From contig DATCKU010000030.1 in NCBI GenBank assembly GCA_036564245.1, forward strand, positions 1-64,000: a stretch of DNA of 64,000 nt. The letters are read 5' to 3'. The DNA is from Thermasporomyces sp036564245. GTDB taxonomy: Bacteria; Actinomycetota; Actinomycetes; Propionibacteriales; Actinopolymorphaceae. Position numbers and translations under genes: made by a program. Positions 19,947 through 28,648 of the stretch are shown here, in pieces (position 1 is the first letter of the stretch; each line of letters starts with the position of its first letter). The notes below the pieces were generated by a model, which was not told where the DNA came from, made no database searches, and saw nothing but the letters and a program-made list of their open reading frames with translations.

Positions 19947-20002
19947 CCAGGCGCGGCGACTACGCACCCACCGCAGCAGGGCTCGGCACTCAGCGAGGCT
20001 AG
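19943..20002 (+). repeat. MT micro-ORF repeat, copy 5 (overlaps sdhB stop)
   Basis: ATG 19943 overlaps the sdhB stop as ATGA. It reads MTRRGDYAPTAAGLGTQRG then TAG (19 codons). The first nine residues match copy 11 (53510-53563) exactly. Confidence 0.65.
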
Positions 20003-20075
20003 TGCACACCCAGCGTCGCGATGCCGAGCGTTGGGTCGGCTTGACCGAAGCCGGCGTGCGTAGAAGCGTGGAACC

Positions 20076-20399
20076 ATGCCCGAAGTCCTTACTGACGACC
20101 AGATCGCCGCGGCAGTTCGTGACCTACCTGGCTGGGAAGCCCGACCTGGAGCGCTGTATCGCGCGGTCACGGCGCCGACCTTCATGGCGGGGATCCAGCT
20201 CGTCGTCGAGGTTGCGAAGGCGGCCGAACGCCTGAACCACCACCCCGACATCGACATCCGTTGGACCACGGTGTCGTTCAGCCTCACCACACACTCGGCC
20301 GGCGGGGTCACGAGGAACGACGTGGAGCTCGCCCGGGAGATCAACTCGATCGCCGCGGCGAATCTCGGTCCAGAGATCGCGGGCGAGGGCACCTCCTGA
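20076..20399 (+). CDS. 4a-hydroxytetrahydrobiopterin dehydratase
   Basis: 107 residues, the normal size for pterin-4a-carbinolamine dehydratase. The active-site motif NHHPDI (His55, His56, Pro57) and His73 match the family. It dehydrates 4a-hydroxytetrahydropterin so the cofactor can be recycled after aromatic amino-acid hydroxylation, although many bacteria carry it without a hydroxylase. No hydroxylase gene is in this window. It follows sdhB by 129 bases with one micro-ORF repeat in between. Confidence 0.9.
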   Translation: MPEVLTDDQIAAAVRDLPGWEARPGALYRAVTAPTFMAGIQLVVEVAKAAERLNHHPDIDIRWTTVSFSLTTHSAGGVTRNDVELAREINSIAAANLGPEIAGEGTS

Positions 20400-20932
20400 C
20401 GAGGCACGGCACAGCTCTCGCCTGCCACGACCGGGTTCCGTCCGGCTGTCTGGCGCGCAGTCTCAAGGAGTGTCACGACTCGGACTCAGCCGGTCGTGGC
20501 GCGGCCGCTCGCAAGGGCTCAACTCACCCTGTGTGCACAGGACGACACGTCGTCAGGCGTACGACGAAACCCGCCCGGGCCCACCCACTCACCAGATGAC
20601 TGGGTTGCCAGGCCACGTCATGACGCACAGCTCACCCGGGCTTCGGTACGAGCGGCCAGGACTGTCACAGCGGGATCCCAGAGGAAAGACACGCCGAGCG
20701 ACAGGGAGCCGACCGCCACACCCGTATGGGTGATCGACAGGCAGATTTATGGTTCTGATACCAATGCGCAGGAAAAACTTGGCCTAGCAGGAGCCTGAGG
20801 CAATTTCGTTGCGTCAAACCGTTGACTGAGCAGGCATCTGCCAGTCATTCTTTAATGCCCGAGCAGCGTACGACGGACCGGCTCCCAACGGCGCGCGCCG
20901 CGGCCGCGACCCCGATCTTCTAGGGGGTTCTC
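20400..20932. other. Long intergenic region with AT-richer patch
   Basis: 533 bases without a convincing gene. The first 340 are GC-rich and give no recognisable protein on either strand. Bases 20740-20850 are clearly more AT-rich than the surroundings and include TTGACT at 20822-20827, a possible -35 element, but no matching -10 at 17-18 bases is convincing. The patch may hold the promoter of the gene at 20933. Confidence 0.35.
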
Positions 20933-21412
20933 ATGAGGGAGCGCTACACGTACGACATCGCGATCAGTACTCCTGACGGCCAGTGGGTCTCCACCGTCAT
21001 CGAGGACGCCACCTTCAGTCGTGATCCTCGCTCGATCGCCCGTAGCCTGCTCGAGCAGTGGATCATCGACCACCAGGGGCGTCTGCCTGGTGGCCGGGTC
21101 TTCGTCTTCGACGGCAACCGCGCCGCCACCAACCTCGTTGCCAGCGTCCGAATTCGGGTCTACCGAGGTGACCTGCACAATCACGACCCGCATCCGGTCG
21201 CGATCGCCTACCTGGGCCATGCCGAGAGCGACTATCCCCGGCCGCGGTCACTTCCGCGGCAACCGCACGGTGACGGTACGGGGAAACTCAGCCGAGTTCG
21301 CTCCAGGCTGCGCTTCCCACTGCAGCGACCTGTTGGAGACGTGGCACACCGACGTGTCACCAAGACCTCGACACGCGACGAAGAGGACGATTGCTGGGCC
21401 TTGGCGTCGTAG
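20933..21412 (+). CDS. Hypothetical protein
   Basis: 159 residues starting at ATG 20933 with AGGGGG six bases upstream. The first 105 residues have ordinary soluble-protein composition (MRERYTYDIAISTPDGQW... through AYLGHAESDYPR). The remaining 50 are rich in arginine and proline and look like out-of-frame or unstructured sequence, so the true protein may end earlier through a frameshift near 21235. No domain is recognised. A strong hairpin follows at 21476. Confidence 0.5.
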   Translation: MRERYTYDIAISTPDGQWVSTVIEDATFSRDPRSIARSLLEQWIIDHQGRLPGGRVFVFDGNRAATNLVASVRIRVYRGDLHNHDPHPVAIAYLGHAESDYPRPRSLPRQPHGDGTGKLSRVRSRLRFPLQRPVGDVAHRRVTKTSTRDEEDDCWALAS

Positions 21413-21475
21413 CCAGGCCTGGCACACGGCAGGCGCCTTCGCAGCAACCGGACGTCTGCACGTCCGACCTGATCC

Positions 21476-21505
21476 CGAACCCCCGGCGCCAGTGCCGGGG
21501 GTTCG
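21476..21505. terminator. Bidirectional terminator hairpin
   Basis: CGAACCCCCGGC (21476-21487) pairs perfectly with GCCGGGGGTTCG (21494-21505) over a six-base loop. It lies between the 3' ends of the gene at 20933 (+) and the coiled-coil gene at 21528 (-). A smaller hairpin, GGACGT-CTGC-ACGTCC, lies just before it. Confidence 0.75.
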
Positions 21506-21527
21506 CACACAGGAGTACCGAGCGCGG

Positions 21528-22448
21528 TCATGTCGAACGGGCGAAGCGGCGCACAGCATCAGCCTGGCGTCGCTTCGCCAGCGCAAGTGCGTCGACAGCC
21601 CGCTGCCGACGCTTCGTCTCCGCACGCACGCCACGCTCCTCGGCGTGCAGTCGTTCCTCCGCGTCGCGAAGTTCAGACCGCAGCCGCTCGACTTCGGCCT
21701 TGGCCGCTTCGGCCCGGCGCATCGCCTGGTCCAAGGCCGCGTCCCGCTCGGCGAGCTCACGCTCGGCGGCAACGACGTCGGCCTGGGCCTCGTCGAGACG
21801 TCGCTGTGCCTCGGCCTCTCGCGCGGCGGCCTTGGACGAGCGAGCTCGACCGCGTGGCTGCGCAGCTTCCTTGCCCTGCGGGGCTTCCGCCTGCCCGCGC
21901 CCGACCAACGTGGCACGCGGCGGGATCAGCTCCGGACCGAACCCCGCATAGTCGACCGGGGAGACGACGAGTCCGAGCCGAACCTGCTCGGCAACCTCCG
22001 GGTCGACGAGGGCTGCGCTGAGCGTTCCTTCCACAGCACGGCTCGTCTCGGCCGACATGCGGACGCCCTGATCATCAGCAAGCTCACGTGCCGCTCGAAG
22101 CAACGCGGACACAAGCCGCTGCCTTCGGGTCGACAGCTCGCGGAGCAGCTCTCCTGAGCCTTTCTCGTACGCAAGACCGAACTCGCGACCCAACTCGAGG
22201 TATTCGGCGAGCATCTCGGCTCGTTCCCGCGCGAGCAGGTTGACAAGCCACGCACTCTGCGTGGGCTTGCGGAGTTTGCCGAGCGCACGAGCGAGTTTCG
22301 GCTGGCCTGCCGCACGGGCCCGCGACACCTGCTCGTTGCGAGCCGCGACGAACTCGGCCGGCGGTGTGGCGTACAACGCCATCGCGATCTCGGCGAGCTC
22401 AGAAGACAGCTCCACCGGTCTATCGTGCCCGACAGCAGGTGCCGACAC
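21528..22448 (-). CDS. Conserved coiled-coil hypothetical protein
   Basis: 306 residues. The N-terminal 190 residues are largely helical and include a stretch common in actinobacterial hypothetical proteins (LYATPPAEFVAARNEQVSRA...). Residues 205-300 are a long alanine/glutamate/arginine-rich coiled coil. No signal peptide, membrane segment or enzyme motif is seen. Function is unknown; a structural or DNA-associated role is only a guess from composition. Confidence 0.75.
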   Translation of the reverse strand: MSAPAVGHDRPVELSSELAEIAMALYATPPAEFVAARNEQVSRARAAGQPKLARALGKLRKPTQSAWLVNLLARERAEMLAEYLELGREFGLAYEKGSGELLRELSTRRQRLVSALLRAARELADDQGVRMSAETSRAVEGTLSAALVDPEVAEQVRLGLVVSPVDYAGFGPELIPPRATLVGRGQAEAPQGKEAAQPRGRARSSKAAAREAEAQRRLDEAQADVVAAERELAERDAALDQAMRRAEAAKAEVERLRSELRDAEERLHAEERGVRAETKRRQRAVDALALAKRRQADAVRRFARST

Positions 22449-22489
22449 GCCGGCGGCAGGGCCGAACGCGCATCAGGCGAGCGGTAGCC

Positions 22490-22543
22490 TCAGCGGGCGC
22501 CCGAGGGTGCCATGGTGGGTGCGGCCACGCCGCGCCTGGTCAT
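22490..22543 (-). repeat. MT micro-ORF repeat, copy 6
   Basis: Starts 11 bases after the M23 peptidase stop. It reads MTRRGVAAPTMAPSGAR then TGA (17 codons). Nucleotides AATGACCAGGCGCGGCG are shared with copy 5. Confidence 0.62.
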
Positions 22544-22554
22544 TGAGCACCAGG

Positions 22555-23496
22555 TCAGCAGGCGTTCTCGCTGCGAATGACCGGCTCGTCCCCGGCGTGC
22601 AGCGAGTACTTCACTCCCTGGATGATCGGGTAGACGATCTCGTACGGGCTGCTGCCCCAGTTGTCGTTGTCGCTGTCGTAGATCTGCTCGTAGTGCAGGT
22701 GGGCGACGTGGGTGTCGACCGATCCCACCCTGCCGATGATCTGACCCTGCTCCACCTTCTGGCCGACCTTGACCAGGATCGGATCCATGTGGTTGTACAT
22801 CGAGTACCACCGGTTGCCGTGATACAGCTTCACGGCGCCGATCTCGGGAAGGATCCGGTTCACCACGCCGGGTGCGGACGCCCGCACCGGTGCGCCACGG
22901 GTCGGCCCGTCGACCGCGAAGAAGTCGATCTTCTTGTCTTCCGGGTTGTGCCCGACGTACGTCGTGCCCTTCCAGCGATCTCCACAGGTGAACGGGAGCT
23001 GGAAGTTCGGCCTGCCGTCGGCGAGCCGGACCGGCGACGGGAGCTTGGAGTCCTTCGTCGGCTTGGCTTTGGGCTTCGACGTCTGCTTCGGTGTCGGGCT
23101 GGCCTTGCGCGTCGGCGACTTGCCGGCCGTTGGACGTGACTTGGACCGACTCGCTCGCGTGCTTCGCACCTCATGAGGGGTCGACGTCGAGGTCGGCTTC
23201 GCCGAGGCTTGCTCAGTGGCGTCCACGCTGCCCGTGGTCGGAGTGCCTGGCCCCCGGCCAGCATCGCCTGGTGGCTCGTTCGCTCCCGAACCCAAGGTGA
23301 CGATCGACACCAGCCGGTCCGGTTGCTCGACAGCCAGGACCGTCGCGGCGACACCCGCCGTCGTGACCACGACGCCGACGACAGCGGTCAATATCGTCGC
23401 CAGGCGCATCGGCTCCCGGAGCCGGTCTCCGGAAGTACGGCGTTCACCTCGATGTCGTGGTTGCTCTGGGTAGCGAAACAACGAGCGCGGCCTCAC
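22555..23496 (-). CDS. M23 family metallopeptidase, membrane-anchored or secreted
   Basis: 313 residues. A hydrophobic segment (LATILTAVVGVVVTTAGVAATVLAV, about residues 32-56) is followed by a Ser/Thr/Pro/Lys-rich linker to about residue 165, then an M23 LytM-like domain. Zinc-site features are visible: GHNPEDKKIDF (His and Asp) and HLHYE; YNHMD is the usual glycyl-endopeptidase loop. It probably cuts peptidoglycan cross-links outside the membrane. The GTG start at 23496 has AAGGAG spaced six bases upstream. The 337-base divergent region before it may contain a riboswitch. Confidence 0.88.
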   Translation of the reverse strand: MRPRSLFRYPEQPRHRGERRTSGDRLREPMRLATILTAVVGVVVTTAGVAATVLAVEQPDRLVSIVTLGSGANEPPGDAGRGPGTPTTGSVDATEQASAKPTSTSTPHEVRSTRASRSKSRPTAGKSPTRKASPTPKQTSKPKAKPTKDSKLPSPVRLADGRPNFQLPFTCGDRWKGTTYVGHNPEDKKIDFFAVDGPTRGAPVRASAPGVVNRILPEIGAVKLYHGNRWYSMYNHMDPILVKVGQKVEQGQIIGRVGSVDTHVAHLHYEQIYDSDNDNWGSSPYEIVYPIIQGVKYSLHAGDEPVIRSENAC

Positions 23497-23833
23497 ATGG
23501 TCTCCTTCGAGCCGTTGATGGGGTACGTACGGCCCGCCGAAGCCGGCCTCGCCGACCGAAATCCGCAGGTGAGCGGACCCGAGACGGTACGAGGGGCGAA
23601 GCCGGAGAGATCAACGATCACAGCCTGCATGAGATCCGATATGCCTCCGGGGGCCCGTCAGTGGGTGCAGCCGGAATCACCCCCGTGGCCGGCTCGAGGG
23701 ATTCTGCTACAAAGAGTGATCGAATCGACCGATTGTCCACAATGCGGAAACCTCAGGTCAGAAAGCTGCCGACGTCGTCCGGGTCCGGCCACTCCCCGAG
23801 CCGCCGGCGCGACGATCCCAGGAAGATGTCCGC
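23497..23833. other. Divergent intergenic region between M23 and PhyH genes
   Basis: 337 bases carrying both promoters. The half towards the M23 gene may be a structured 5' leader (see riboswitch candidate). Near 23720-23735 there is a short palindrome, AATCG-AC-CGATT, in a locally AT-richer stretch that could be promoter or operator DNA. No protein-coding signal is seen. Confidence 0.4.
23509..23715 (-). promoter_or_regulatory. Candidate c-di-AMP (ydaO-yuaA-type) riboswitch in M23 leader
   Basis: On the minus strand the leader contains GAATCC, then GGGGGTGATTCCGG (around 23671-23684), and near the 3' end GGTCCGCTCACCTGCGG (around 23563-23579), recalling the conserved GAAUCC, GGGUGAAUCC and GCUAACCU blocks of ydaO-type RNAs. 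Such RNAs often control wall hydrolases in actinobacteria. The matches are partial, and I could not fold or score the RNA. Confidence 0.3.
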
Positions 23834-24595
23834 ATGACCGAGATCGAGAGCGAGGCCCCGCTCAGCCCCGACCAGGTAGCGGCCTTTCACCGGGACGGGT
23901 TCCTGGTGATCCGGCAGCTGACCTCGCCCGGGGAGATCGAACAGCTCCGCGAGATCTACGACCGGCTGTTCAGCGAGCGACGCGACTTCGCAGCCGGTGA
24001 CCGCCTGGAGCTCGCCGGTATCGACAGCGACGGACACGAGACGCTGCCGCAGATCCTGAACCCGGAGAGGTACGCACCCGAGCTCGCCCAGATGAAGGCG
24101 CGTGAGCGGGGGTTCGCGATCGCGAGGCAGCTGCTCGGTCCGGACACCGTACGTATGGGCGACCATGCGATCCGTAAACCGCCTCGTCATGGAGCGGCGA
24201 CGCCATGGCACCAGGACGAGGCGTACTGGGATCCGGCACTGGAGTACGACGCGGTGAGCATCTGGATGCCGCTGCAGGAGGCGACACCAGAGAACGGCTG
24301 CATGCAGTTCGTCCCGGGCAGCCACCGAAACGACGTACTCCCCCACCGACACATCAGCGACGACCCGAACGTCGAAGCGCTGGAGTACGACGGTGACGTG
24401 TCGTCGATGCCCGTGACGGTCTGCCCGCTGGCTCCCGGCGACGCCACGGTCCACGGCTCGCGCACCCTGCACTACGCCGGCCCCAACGAATCCGACATCC
24501 CACGCCGGGCGTACATCATGGGCTTCACGCGCCCGCCCAGAAAGCGGGCCCAGCCCAGGGACTTCTACTGGCAGCGGCCCTCCCCGCAGGCGTGA
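23834..24595 (+). CDS. Phytanoyl-CoA dioxygenase (PhyH) family protein
   Basis: 253-residue Fe(II)/2-oxoglutarate-dependent dioxygenase-like protein. The iron ligands are seen as His126-x-Asp128 (HQDEAYW) and His213 (TLHYAG), with Arg224 or Arg225 (PRRAY) for 2-oxoglutarate. The family hydroxylates small molecules and natural-product intermediates; this substrate is unknown. Start ATG 23834 is preceded by AGGAAGATGTCCGC. It stands alone, divergent from the M23 gene and 121 bases before the helicase gene. Confidence 0.88.
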   Translation: MTEIESEAPLSPDQVAAFHRDGFLVIRQLTSPGEIEQLREIYDRLFSERRDFAAGDRLELAGIDSDGHETLPQILNPERYAPELAQMKARERGFAIARQLLGPDTVRMGDHAIRKPPRHGAATPWHQDEAYWDPALEYDAVSIWMPLQEATPENGCMQFVPGSHRNDVLPHRHISDDPNVEALEYDGDVSSMPVTVCPLAPGDATVHGSRTLHYAGPNESDIPRRAYIMGFTRPPRKRAQPRDFYWQRPSPQA

Positions 24596-24716
24596 CGGGT
24601 CTGCCCGCATCCTCCGTCACGTCGTCACCTGAGAGCTGTCCGCAGCGCCTGCGAGATCACGTCAGGCGCCGCATCGTGTCGACCGAGCAGCGGCGGCACC
24701 TCTCACGTACGGCACG

Positions 24717-27263
24717 ATGGAACGCGCCATGACACTGATCGACGAGCTCCCTCGCACCGATCTGGGGTCAGACGACGCCGCGGCGCCTGCCGACCCTGAC
24801 CGGCTTTTCGAGGCTTTCTCCCGATGGGCCGAGCGGCGCGGTCTTCACCTCTACCCCCACCAGGAAGAGGCGTTGATCGAGATCGTGTCGGGCTCCAATG
24901 TGATCCTCAGCACTCCCACCGGTTCGGGCAAGAGTCTCGTCGCAGTGGGTGCGCATTTCAGTGCGCTGGCCAACGGGCACCGCACCTTCTACACCGCCCC
25001 GATCAAGGCGCTCGTCTCGGAGAAGTTCTTCGACCTGTGCAAGACGTTCGGCCCCGACAAGGTCGGCATGATGACGGGCGACGCGAGCGTCAACGCCGGC
25101 GCGCCGATCATCTGCGCGACCGCCGAGATCCTCGCCAACCTCGCCCTGCGCGAAGGCCACCACGCCGACATCGGCCAGGTGGTCATGGACGAGTTCCACT
25201 TCTATGCCGAGCCCGACCGCGGATGGGCCTGGCAGGTTCCGCTGCTGGAGCTCCCCCAGGCGCAGTTCCTGCTCATGTCGGCGACGCTGGGCGACGTCAG
25301 CAGGTTCCAACAAGACCTCAGTCGACGTACGGGCCGCACGACCGCTGTGGTGACGTCGGCCGAGCGCCCGGTGCCCCTCGTCTACTCGTACGCCACCACG
25401 CCTCTGCACGAGACGCTCGAGGAGCTGCTCAGCACCGACCAGGCTCCCATCTACGTCGTGCATTTCACCCAGGCAGCGGCCGTCGACCGGGCGCAGGCGC
25501 TGACGAGCCTCAAGGTGTGCACCCGGGAGGAGAAGGACCGGATCGCCGAGCTGATCGGCAACTTCCGCTTCTCCGCGGGCTTCGGGCGCACGCTGTCCCG
25601 TCTGGTCCGACAGGGCATCGGTGTGCACCACGCTGGCATCCTGCCGAAGTACCGTCGCCTGGTCGAAACCCTTGCCCAGGCAGGGCTTTTGAAGGTCATC
25701 TGCGGTACGGACACGCTGGGCGTGGGAATCAACGTCCCGATTCGTACGGTCGTCTTCACCGGATTGGCGAAGTACGACGGAAGCAAGGTGCGGCTGCTCA
25801 AGGCGCGTGAGTTCCACCAGATCGCCGGCCGCGCCGGGCGTGCGGGATTCGACACGATGGGCCGGGTCGTCGTCCAGGCTCCGGAGCACGTGATCGAGAA
25901 CGAGAAGGCCCTCGCCAAGGCCGGCGACGACCCCAAGAAGCGCCGCAAGGTCGTCCGGAAGAAGCCGCCGGAAGGCTCGGTCGGATGGGGCAGGCCGACG
26001 TTCGAGCGCCTCGTGGCCTCGCCACCTGAGCCCTTGACGTCGAGCTTCACGGTCAGCCATTCCATGGTGCTGAACGTGATCGCCCGGCCCGGTGACGCGT
26101 TCGAGTCGATGCGACACCTGCTCACCGACAACCATGAGCCGCCCTCGGCCAGGCGCCGGCACATCAAGCGGGCGATCGCCATCTACCGCGCGCTGCTCGC
26201 CGGTGGGGTCGTCGAACGACTGCCCGAGCGCGACGCCGAAGGCCGGGCCGTTCGGCTCACCGTCGACCTGCCGCTCGACTTCGCGCTCAACCAGCCACTG
26301 TCGCCGTTCGCGCTCGCTGCGATCGAGCTGTTGGACATGGAATCCCCTTCGTACGCACTCGACGTCTTGTCGATCTTCGAGTCGACGCTGGAGGATCCCC
26401 GCCAGGTCCTGCAGGCCCAGCGGTCGCGGGCGCGCGCCGAGGCGGTGGCGGCGATGAAGGCCGAAGGGCTGGACTATGCCGAACGCATGGAGCAGCTCGA
26501 GGACGTCACGTACCCGCAGCCGCTCGCCGAGCTCATCGAGACGGCGTACGAGATCTATCGACGAGGGCACCCATGGGTCGGCGACTACGAGCCGTCGCCC
26601 AAGTCGGTCGCGCGTGACATGTACGAACGCGCCATGACCTTCAGCGAGTACATCAGCTTCTACAAGCTCGCCCGGTGTGAAGGCCTGGTGCTGCGCTACC
26701 TCGCCGATGCGTACAAGGCACTGCGGCAGACGGTGCCGGCCCGAGCGCGCACCGAGGAGCTGGAGGACCTGACCGAGTGGCTGGGTGAGCTCGTCCGCCA
26801 GATCGACTCCAGCCTGCTGGACGAGTGGGACCGACTCCGAGACCCGGGCGACGCGGATGGCTCCGAGGTCGAGGTCGCGCCGCGCCCCGCGACCCTCACG
26901 TCCAACACCCGCGCGTTCCGTGTGCTGGTGCGCAATGCGATGTTCCGCCGGGTCGAGCTCGCGGCGCTGCGACGCTACGAGGAGCTCGGTGAGCTGGACG
27001 CGGACGCGGGATGGGACGCGCAGGCCTGGGAACGGGCGATGGAGGCGTACTTCGACGAGTACGACCACCTGGGTACCGGTCCCGACGCGCGCGGGCCGGC
27101 GATGCTGCTGATCGAGGAGGAACCCGACCGCTGGCTCGTCCGGCAGATCTTCGACGACCCCGAAGGCGACCACGACTGGGGGATCAGCGCCGAGGTCGAC
27201 CTCGGCGAGTCCGACGCGGCCGGCGAGGCGGTCGTACAGGTGACCTCAGTCGGCCCACGGTAG
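24717..27263 (+). CDS. DEAD/DEAH-box helicase with DUF3516
   Basis: 848 residues. Superfamily 2 helicase motifs are all visible: Walker A TPTGSGKS (66-73), DEFH box (159-162), LMSATLG (about 183-189), and in the second RecA lobe GVHHAGILP and QIAGRAGRAGFD. The C-terminal half (about 500-848) matches the actinobacterial DUF3516 extension. It resembles Ski2-like RNA helicases, and a role in RNA processing or turnover is inferred. ATG 24717 and ATG 24729 are both possible starts. The gene is convergent with ychF at a 17-base gap, where CCGACG-ctca-CGTCGG could form a short shared hairpin. Confidence 0.9.
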   Translation: MERAMTLIDELPRTDLGSDDAAAPADPDRLFEAFSRWAERRGLHLYPHQEEALIEIVSGSNVILSTPTGSGKSLVAVGAHFSALANGHRTFYTAPIKALVSEKFFDLCKTFGPDKVGMMTGDASVNAGAPIICATAEILANLALREGHHADIGQVVMDEFHFYAEPDRGWAWQVPLLELPQAQFLLMSATLGDVSRFQQDLSRRTGRTTAVVTSAERPVPLVYSYATTPLHETLEELLSTDQAPIYVVHFTQAAAVDRAQALTSLKVCTREEKDRIAELIGNFRFSAGFGRTLSRLVRQGIGVHHAGILPKYRRLVETLAQAGLLKVICGTDTLGVGINVPIRTVVFTGLAKYDGSKVRLLKAREFHQIAGRAGRAGFDTMGRVVVQAPEHVIENEKALAKAGDDPKKRRKVVRKKPPEGSVGWGRPTFERLVASPPEPLTSSFTVSHSMVLNVIARPGDAFESMRHLLTDNHEPPSARRRHIKRAIAIYRALLAGGVVERLPERDAEGRAVRLTVDLPLDFALNQPLSPFALAAIELLDMESPSYALDVLSIFESTLEDPRQVLQAQRSRARAEAVAAMKAEGLDYAERMEQLEDVTYPQPLAELIETAYEIYRRGHPWVGDYEPSPKSVARDMYERAMTFSEYISFYKLARCEGLVLRYLADAYKALRQTVPARARTEELEDLTEWLGELVRQIDSSLLDEWDRLRDPGDADGSEVEVAPRPATLTSNTRAFRVLVRNAMFRRVELAALRRYEELGELDADAGWDAQAWERAMEAYFDEYDHLGTGPDARGPAMLLIEEEPDRWLVRQIFDDPEGDHDWGISAEVDLGESDAAGEAVVQVTSVGPR

Positions 27264-27280
27264 GCGTCGCGTGCCGACGC

Positions 27281-28360
27281 TCACGTCGGGGAGAACTTGA
27301 ACTCGACGACGTCGCCCTCGGCCATGACGTAGTCCTTGCCTTCCAGGCGCACCTTTCCACGCGACCGGGCTTCGGTCATCGAGCCCGCAGCCACGAGATC
27401 GTCATACGACACGATCTCGGCCTTGATGAATCCCTTCTGGAAGTCGGTGTGGATCGCTCCGGCGGCTTCCAGTGCGGTCGCCCCGCGCCGGATGGTCCAC
27501 GCCCTGGACTCCTTGGGCCCGGCCGTGAGGAACGTCTGCAGTCCGAGAGTCTCGAAGCCCGCCTTGGCCAGCAGGGACAGGCCGGACTCCTCCTGACCGA
27601 TGGAACGCAGCAGCTCCATCGCCTCGTCGGAAGACAGCTCCTGCAGCTCCGTCTCCAGCTTGGCGTCGAGGAAGATCGCCTGGGCTGGCGCCACGCACGC
27701 CGAAAGCTCGTTGCGGAACTCGGTGTCGACCAGTGCCTCCTCGTCGCAGTTGAAGACGTAAAGGAACGGTTTGGCGGTCAGCAGGTTGAGCTCTCGAAGC
27801 GGCGCCATGTCCACACCTGAGGCGTAGATCGTGGCACCTTTCTCCAACGCCTCCTGCGCCTGCCGCACGACCTCGACCGTCTCGGCCGCGTTCCCCAGGC
27901 CGCGCTTCGCTTCCTTCTCCAATCGTGGAAGGGCTTTCTCGATGGTCTGCAGATCGGCGAGGATCAGCTCGGTCGTGATCGTGCTGATGTCACTGCTGGG
28001 CGAGACCTCACCATCGACGTGGACCACGTTCGGGTCGCGGAACGCCCGGGTCACCTGACAGATCGCGTCGGTCTCACGGATGTGGGCGAGGAACTGGTTG
28101 CCGAGACCTTCGCCTTCGGAAGCGCCGCGAACCAGGCCGGCGATGTCGACGAACTGCACCGTGGCCGGGACGACCTTGGCGGAGTCGAAGATCCTCGCCA
28201 ACACGTCCAGACGCGGATCAGGCACACCGACTACTCCGACGTTCGGCTCCAGCGTCGCGAACGGGTAACTCGCCGCAAGCACGTCGTTTGCGGTCAGCGC
28301 GTTGAACAGGGTCGACTTGCCAGCATTGGGCAGTCCGACGATGCCAATCGACAGGGCCAC
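27281..28360 (-). CDS. ychF: Redox-regulated ATPase YchF (OLA1 family)
   Basis: 359 residues from GTG 28360 (VALSIGIVGLPNAGKS). The P-loop is GLPNAGKS at residues 7-14. The nucleotide-specificity loop reads NCDEE instead of NKxD, the OLA1/YchF change that favours ATP. The C-terminal TGS domain is visible (HTDFQKGFIKAEIVSYDDLV). YchF binds ribosomes and takes part in translation and stress control. A TAGGCT box eight bases before the GTG may be the -10 element of a near-leaderless transcript. Confidence 0.94.
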   Translation of the reverse strand: MALSIGIVGLPNAGKSTLFNALTANDVLAASYPFATLEPNVGVVGVPDPRLDVLARIFDSAKVVPATVQFVDIAGLVRGASEGEGLGNQFLAHIRETDAICQVTRAFRDPNVVHVDGEVSPSSDISTITTELILADLQTIEKALPRLEKEAKRGLGNAAETVEVVRQAQEALEKGATIYASGVDMAPLRELNLLTAKPFLYVFNCDEEALVDTEFRNELSACVAPAQAIFLDAKLETELQELSSDEAMELLRSIGQEESGLSLLAKAGFETLGLQTFLTAGPKESRAWTIRRGATALEAAGAIHTDFQKGFIKAEIVSYDDLVAAGSMTEARSRGKVRLEGKDYVMAEGDVVEFKFSPT

Positions 28361-28648
28361 AACCCACAAGCCTACGTACGCCTGCTCGCAGGCCTTGCCC
28401 CAGCCTCCGCACAGCGCACGGTGCATGGGTGTCGCGTGTGCTGGTCCGGCTCACCCTCGTGGTCACGCCGGACGGCAGCACCACCACCTCGTCCCCGGCT
28501 TGGTCGTACGTGCAACGGCACCTCCCTCGACGGTGGGCGGTGCTCCCCGTTCAGCACGCCGGACGGCTGCTCGTCCGGCGTCGATCAACCAGCGACGCGC
28601 CGCCTCGCCTGCTCTGGACTGTCGGTGCCAGCAGGCAGAGTGGATCTC

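Noticed and set aside
24768..27173. An 801-codon open frame on the minus strand, antisense to the DUF3516 helicase gene
   Set aside because: It mirrors the codon pattern of the helicase in a high-GC genome, has no recognisable domain, and the sense strand has all helicase motifs.
28361..28648. Possible small gene in the ychF-rmuC gap (GTG near 28429)
   Set aside because: The frame runs on into rmuC out of frame, has no ribosome-binding site and no family resemblance.
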